A stretch of 64,000 nucleotides of DNA from Synaphobranchus kaupii (lineage: Eukaryota; Chordata; Actinopteri; Anguilliformes; Synaphobranchidae): the NCBI GenBank assembly GCA_029718625.1, contig CM056397.1:2566590-2630589 (forward strand). Direction: 5' to 3'. A program made the translations under genes and the position numbers. The notes under the pieces were generated by a model, which saw only the letters and a list, made by a program, of their open reading frames with translations, was not told where the DNA came from and did no database searches. Of the stretch, positions 61,287 to 64,000 are shown piece by piece; position 1 is the first letter of the stretch; every line of letters starts with the position of its first letter.

Positions 61287-62526
61287 TATATACACTAACA
61301 CTTTCTTCAATTCCTCCAATCAATGTTTTATTTTTGAACTCCTCCAATCTAAACTAAGTCAGCCTTGTGAACTATTTGGCAAACACTGAGCACTCATTCC
61401 AATACACAAGATCAACGTGGGGAGCCTTGCTCAATAGCCTACTACGACACGGAAATGTCACTGGGCTGCGCGGTTTGACGTTCTTTTTGAGTGATACGTG
61501 AGTCGATACGGACCATTCGATCTCGTTCAGTGTAGTCGGCCACTCTCTTTCTCGTTCAATAGTCCAATTCACTTGGTTCTCACTCATTCATTGGTTGTCC
61601 CACATGTCATGGTTGTCATGTAGCGTGAGCAGAGCAGGAAACAGTGTGGGCGGGCGCGAGAAGTTTTGAGTGAAAAAAAAAAGGAGAGACCGATTGAGCA
61701 CTCGAACATTCGACATGCAGACTCGGACCTACCGGACATTAAAAATATGTGTTCAATCCCGCCCATCACTACAGAACATTCAGTTATGGATATTCCAAAC
61801 ATACCCGTACGTGTCTTCCTACAATGACAGCCATCATCCTATAGATTCTGTGTCTTTTAATACCTGTTTCCATTCGTTCTAAAATGCACCCGCAAATACC
61901 TTTCCCAAACTTCCTTTTGGGTTTAGTAAATCACTTTACACGTGCTAACGTAATCTATTTGCATGAACACTTCTCACTATTTAGCGAAATAACGTAGGGA
62001 CGCCCATCTCATGAGAAATTTTATCACACGCAATCCTCTTTACACCTTGTTAGTTGATCACATTGGACGATTTTTTGCGGATGGTAACAGTTTTACACAT
62101 GTTTTTGTCCCCTTAGGGACAACAGGGTACACTGCCTACATTTTGCGTCATAGATCTTTAGTAGTTCTGCATATCACCCTCATATTTTTCATACTTGTGG
62201 ATAAAGTGTGTGTGATCCAGGAAATGTATAGTTTTACCTGTTTTATATATGTCGCTCTTAGTATTTCATTGCAAACTAAAATTAATTTTTTTGCATTTTT
62301 CCAAGATTTCTTTGCATTTGTGGAACTTTATTTTTACCTAAATTATGAAAGTAAACTAATCTAAGTTAGTATTATAAATGGCACAACTGTCTTGTTTCAT
62401 TTAAGCCACTTTCTGTGATGCCCACTCTTGGAGTTATAAATTTATAAAGCCTTAAATAGAACACCCCCAAATTTGGTCAATTCTCACCTATTTAAGGGGT
62501 ACTCTGTTTAAGGCTTTATAACTCCA

Positions 62527-63062
62527 AGGGCCACATGTATTAAACTGTGAAATCTGCTTATGCAAAGTTTTGCATTTTCTCCCTCTGCCTTTCTATCATG
62601 GTGCCGCCATATCACACTGACTCCAAACAATGTGTACGTATGGTGTCCAGCGTGTGCCGAGGTACATAGATTCTCACAGCACATATTATTTTATACATCT
62701 GAATTTCTGCGTGGAAACTCCCTTATGCAGTACTTTTAAAAGGATAGTTCGGGATTTTGGACATAATGTCTCAATTACGACTTACCCATGATGTAGTTGA
62801 TTGATGTACTTCCACAGAGAATATAGGTGAGCACAAAGTAAAGGATTCAACGATAGTTTGACTTAAAAAATGATGGTATAATCACTGAAAATAACCCAGA
62901 TAGACTGTCGTCGTATTTTATTTACTTTGGGTGGAATTATTTGCATGGAATTATCTGAAAATGGTTTCCATCAATCAACTACATCATGGGTAAGTCGTAA
63001 TTGAGACAGTATGTCCAAAATTCTGAACTATCCCTTTAAGTACTGTTTGTACATGTGGCCCC
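62527..63062. mobile_element. Small DNA transposon with gggccacatgta ends
   Basis: GGGCCACATGTATTAAA at the left and TTTGTACATGTGGCCCC at the right are inverted. It interrupts X copy E (compare ataactcc|aggtgtgagc in copy A). No coding. A TTAA element is nested inside it. Confidence 0.65.
62740..63035. mobile_element. TTAA-target foldback MITE
   Basis: TTAA at 62736-62739 and 63036-63039. Arms of about 68 bp are nearly perfect inverted repeats (AGGATAGTTCGGGATTTTGG; GACTTACCCATGATGTAGTT and complement). 296 bp, non-coding, of the common fish 'gggatagtt' TTAA type. Confidence 0.85.
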
Positions 63063-63235
63063 AGGTGTGAGCATCACAGAAACTTGGCAAAAGACAGTTG
63101 TACCATTTACAATATGAACTTTGTATTTGTTTATTTTCATAATTTAAGTCAAAATAAAGTGCCACAAAGAAACTTTGGAAAAATGCAAAAAAAAAAAAGG
63201 TTTTTCTTTAGTTTGCAATGAAATACTGAGAGCTA

Positions 63236-64000
63236 CAGTGGGGCAAAAAAGTATTTAGTCAGTATTTAGAAGTTACCAATTGTGCAAGTTCTCCCACTTA
63301 AAAAGATGAGAGACGCCTGTAATTTTCATCATAGGTACACTTCAACTATGAGAGACAGAATGGGGGGAAAGAATCCAGGAAATCACATTGTAGGATTTTT
63401 AATGAATTAATTGGTAAATTCCTCGGTAAAATAAGTATTTGGTCACCTACAAACAAGCAAGATTTCTGGCTCTCACAGACCTGTAACTTCTTCTTTAAGA
63501 GGCTCCTCTGTCCTCCACTCGTTACCTGTATTAATGGCACCTGTTTGAACTTGTTATCAGTATAAAAGACACCTGTCCACAACCTCAAACAGTCACACTC
63601 CAAACTCCACTATGGCCAAGACCAAAGAGCTGTCAAAGGACACCAGAAACAAAATTGTAGACCTGCACCAGGCTGGGAAGACTGAATCTGCAATAGGTAA
63701 GCAGCTTGGTGTGAAGAAATCAACTGTGGGAGCAATTATTAGAAAATGGAAGGCATACAAGACCACTGATAATCTCCCTCGATCTGGGGCTCCACACAAG
63801 ATCTCACCCCGTGGGGCCAAAATGATCACAAGAACGGTGAACAAAAATCCCAGAACCACACGGGGGGACCTAGTGAATGACCTCCAGAGAGCTGGGACCA
63901 AAGTAACAAAGGCTACCATCAGTAACACACTACGCCGCCAGGGACTCAAATCCTGCAGTGCCAGACGTGTCCCCCTGCTTAAGCCAGTACATGTCCAGGC
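63236..64000 (+). mobile_element. Tc1 element, 5' part, cut by window end
   Basis: Starts CAGTGGGGCAAAAAAGTATT after TA (63234-63235), a well known fish Tc1 terminus. An inner repeat, GTAAAATAAGTATTTGGTCA, is at about 63425. The transposase begins at 63612. Confidence 0.92.
63612..64000 (+). CDS. Tc1-like transposase, N-terminal part
   Basis: Open from ATG at 63612 to the end of the window without a stop, about 129 codons. It starts [20 protein letters not shown] with the first helix-turn-helix ([20 protein letters not shown]), then the linker and the second ([31 protein letters not shown]). This is the paired-like DNA-binding half of a Tc1 transposase. The catalytic DDE domain would lie beyond 64000, so intactness is unknown. 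Strong codon-level openness suggests a fairly recent copy. Confidence 0.92.
   Translation, partial: MAKTKELSKDTRNKIVDLHQAGKTESAIGKQLGVKKSTVGAIIRKWKAYKTTDNLPRSGAPHKISPRGAKMITRTVNKNPRTTRGDLVNDLQRAGTKVTKATISNTLRRQGLKSCSARRVPLLKPVHVQ

Larger units (their letters stand above)
55335..62112. mobile_element. Large DNA-transposon-like insert in X copy B
   Basis: Compared with copy A of X, 6.8 kb is inserted here. The ends are GGGGTCAATTTACTAAGATC and GGTAACAG...TTTTTGTCCCC, weakly inverted (GGGGTCAA / GGGGACAA). The flanks CAA and TTA, against TAA at the empty site, suggest a 3-bp TWA duplication. W copy 2 and a Tc1 derivative are nested inside; removing them leaves about 3.5 kb. The remaining sequence has no recognised protein. 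Around 60415 CGAGCCGGGTTTCGATC looks like a tRNA-type B box, so a SINE piece is possible. Confidence 0.5.
51339..62485 (+). mobile_element. TTAA transposon X, copy B, interrupted
   Basis: Starts TTAACCCCTTCTCGCAGACC. Segments matching copy A are 51339-51546, 53613-53645, about 53740-55334 and 62113-62485; insertions fill the gaps. One short gap (53646-53739) contains GGCGCAGCGGTAAAGGC, like the A box of a tRNA-derived SINE. The right end is lost; an inverted X copy begins at 62486. Confidence 0.65.
62486..63235 (-). mobile_element. TTAA transposon X, copy E (inverted, partial)
   Basis: Begins CACCTATTTAAGGGGTACTC, matching the complement of X copy A near its right end, and faces copy B tail to tail. 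It is split by 62527-63062 and cut at 63234 by the Tc1 at 63236. It may continue past the window. Confidence 0.6.

Overview
The window is vertebrate genomic DNA, almost certainly from a teleost fish. The evidence is a spliced vertebrate gene whose predicted protein is recognisably Na+/H+ exchanger 5, set in introns full of fish-type mobile elements: several Tc1/mariner families, a Penelope-like element, an L1-group LINE, an R2-superclade LINE, a solo LTR and TTAA-flanked DNA transposons. No bacterial-type operons, rRNA or CRISPR were seen, and no clear functional tRNA.

The one host gene is slc9a5 on the minus strand. Thirteen exons can be placed, from 50897 down to the stop codon at 2997. Phases are consistent at every junction. 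One donor would be GC rather than GT, and one acceptor is a choice between alternatives. The exons encode the second half of the membrane exchanger domain and the whole cytoplasmic tail, about 723 residues. The first exons, with the start codon and the first half of the transporter, lie beyond the right edge (>64000). Introns take up nearly all of the gene span, and many are several kilobases long because of insertions.

Layout from left to right: an apparently intact Tc1 element (196-1726); the last slc9a5 exon; a Penelope-like retroelement inserted as an inverted pair with a 15-bp target-site duplication and a hammerhead-ribozyme-like motif in each arm (3763-6758); a cluster of tail exons (7226-9497) with a 27-bp minisatellite; DNA transposons Y1 and X-A; a 3.0-kb composite transposon carrying a dead Tc1 (15745-18750); two exons (19133-20177); a solo LTR with TGGAG target-site duplication (24175-24962); an exon (25217); a foldback element; a second Y copy; a decayed R2-type LINE with a snap-back hairpin (28860-31861); an X copy holding a Harbinger-like element that holds a Ty3 fragment; exons at 35451-36078; more repeats; an exon at 40965; a near-complete L1-group LINE with a 14-bp target-site duplication (42519-48125); a Tc1 nested in another Tc1 (48663-50564); the first exon seen (50819-50897); then 13 kb of layered nested transposons, including a second, inverted copy of the composite (56459-59283), and a Tc1 transposase gene running off the end.

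The most notable biology is mobile-element architecture: the inverted Penelope dimer with ribozyme motifs, and a 'gggccattctac' transposon with many copies of a 14-nt motif that appears to have moved together with an already dead Tc1 inside it. Family names rest on motif recognition by eye; no database search was possible.
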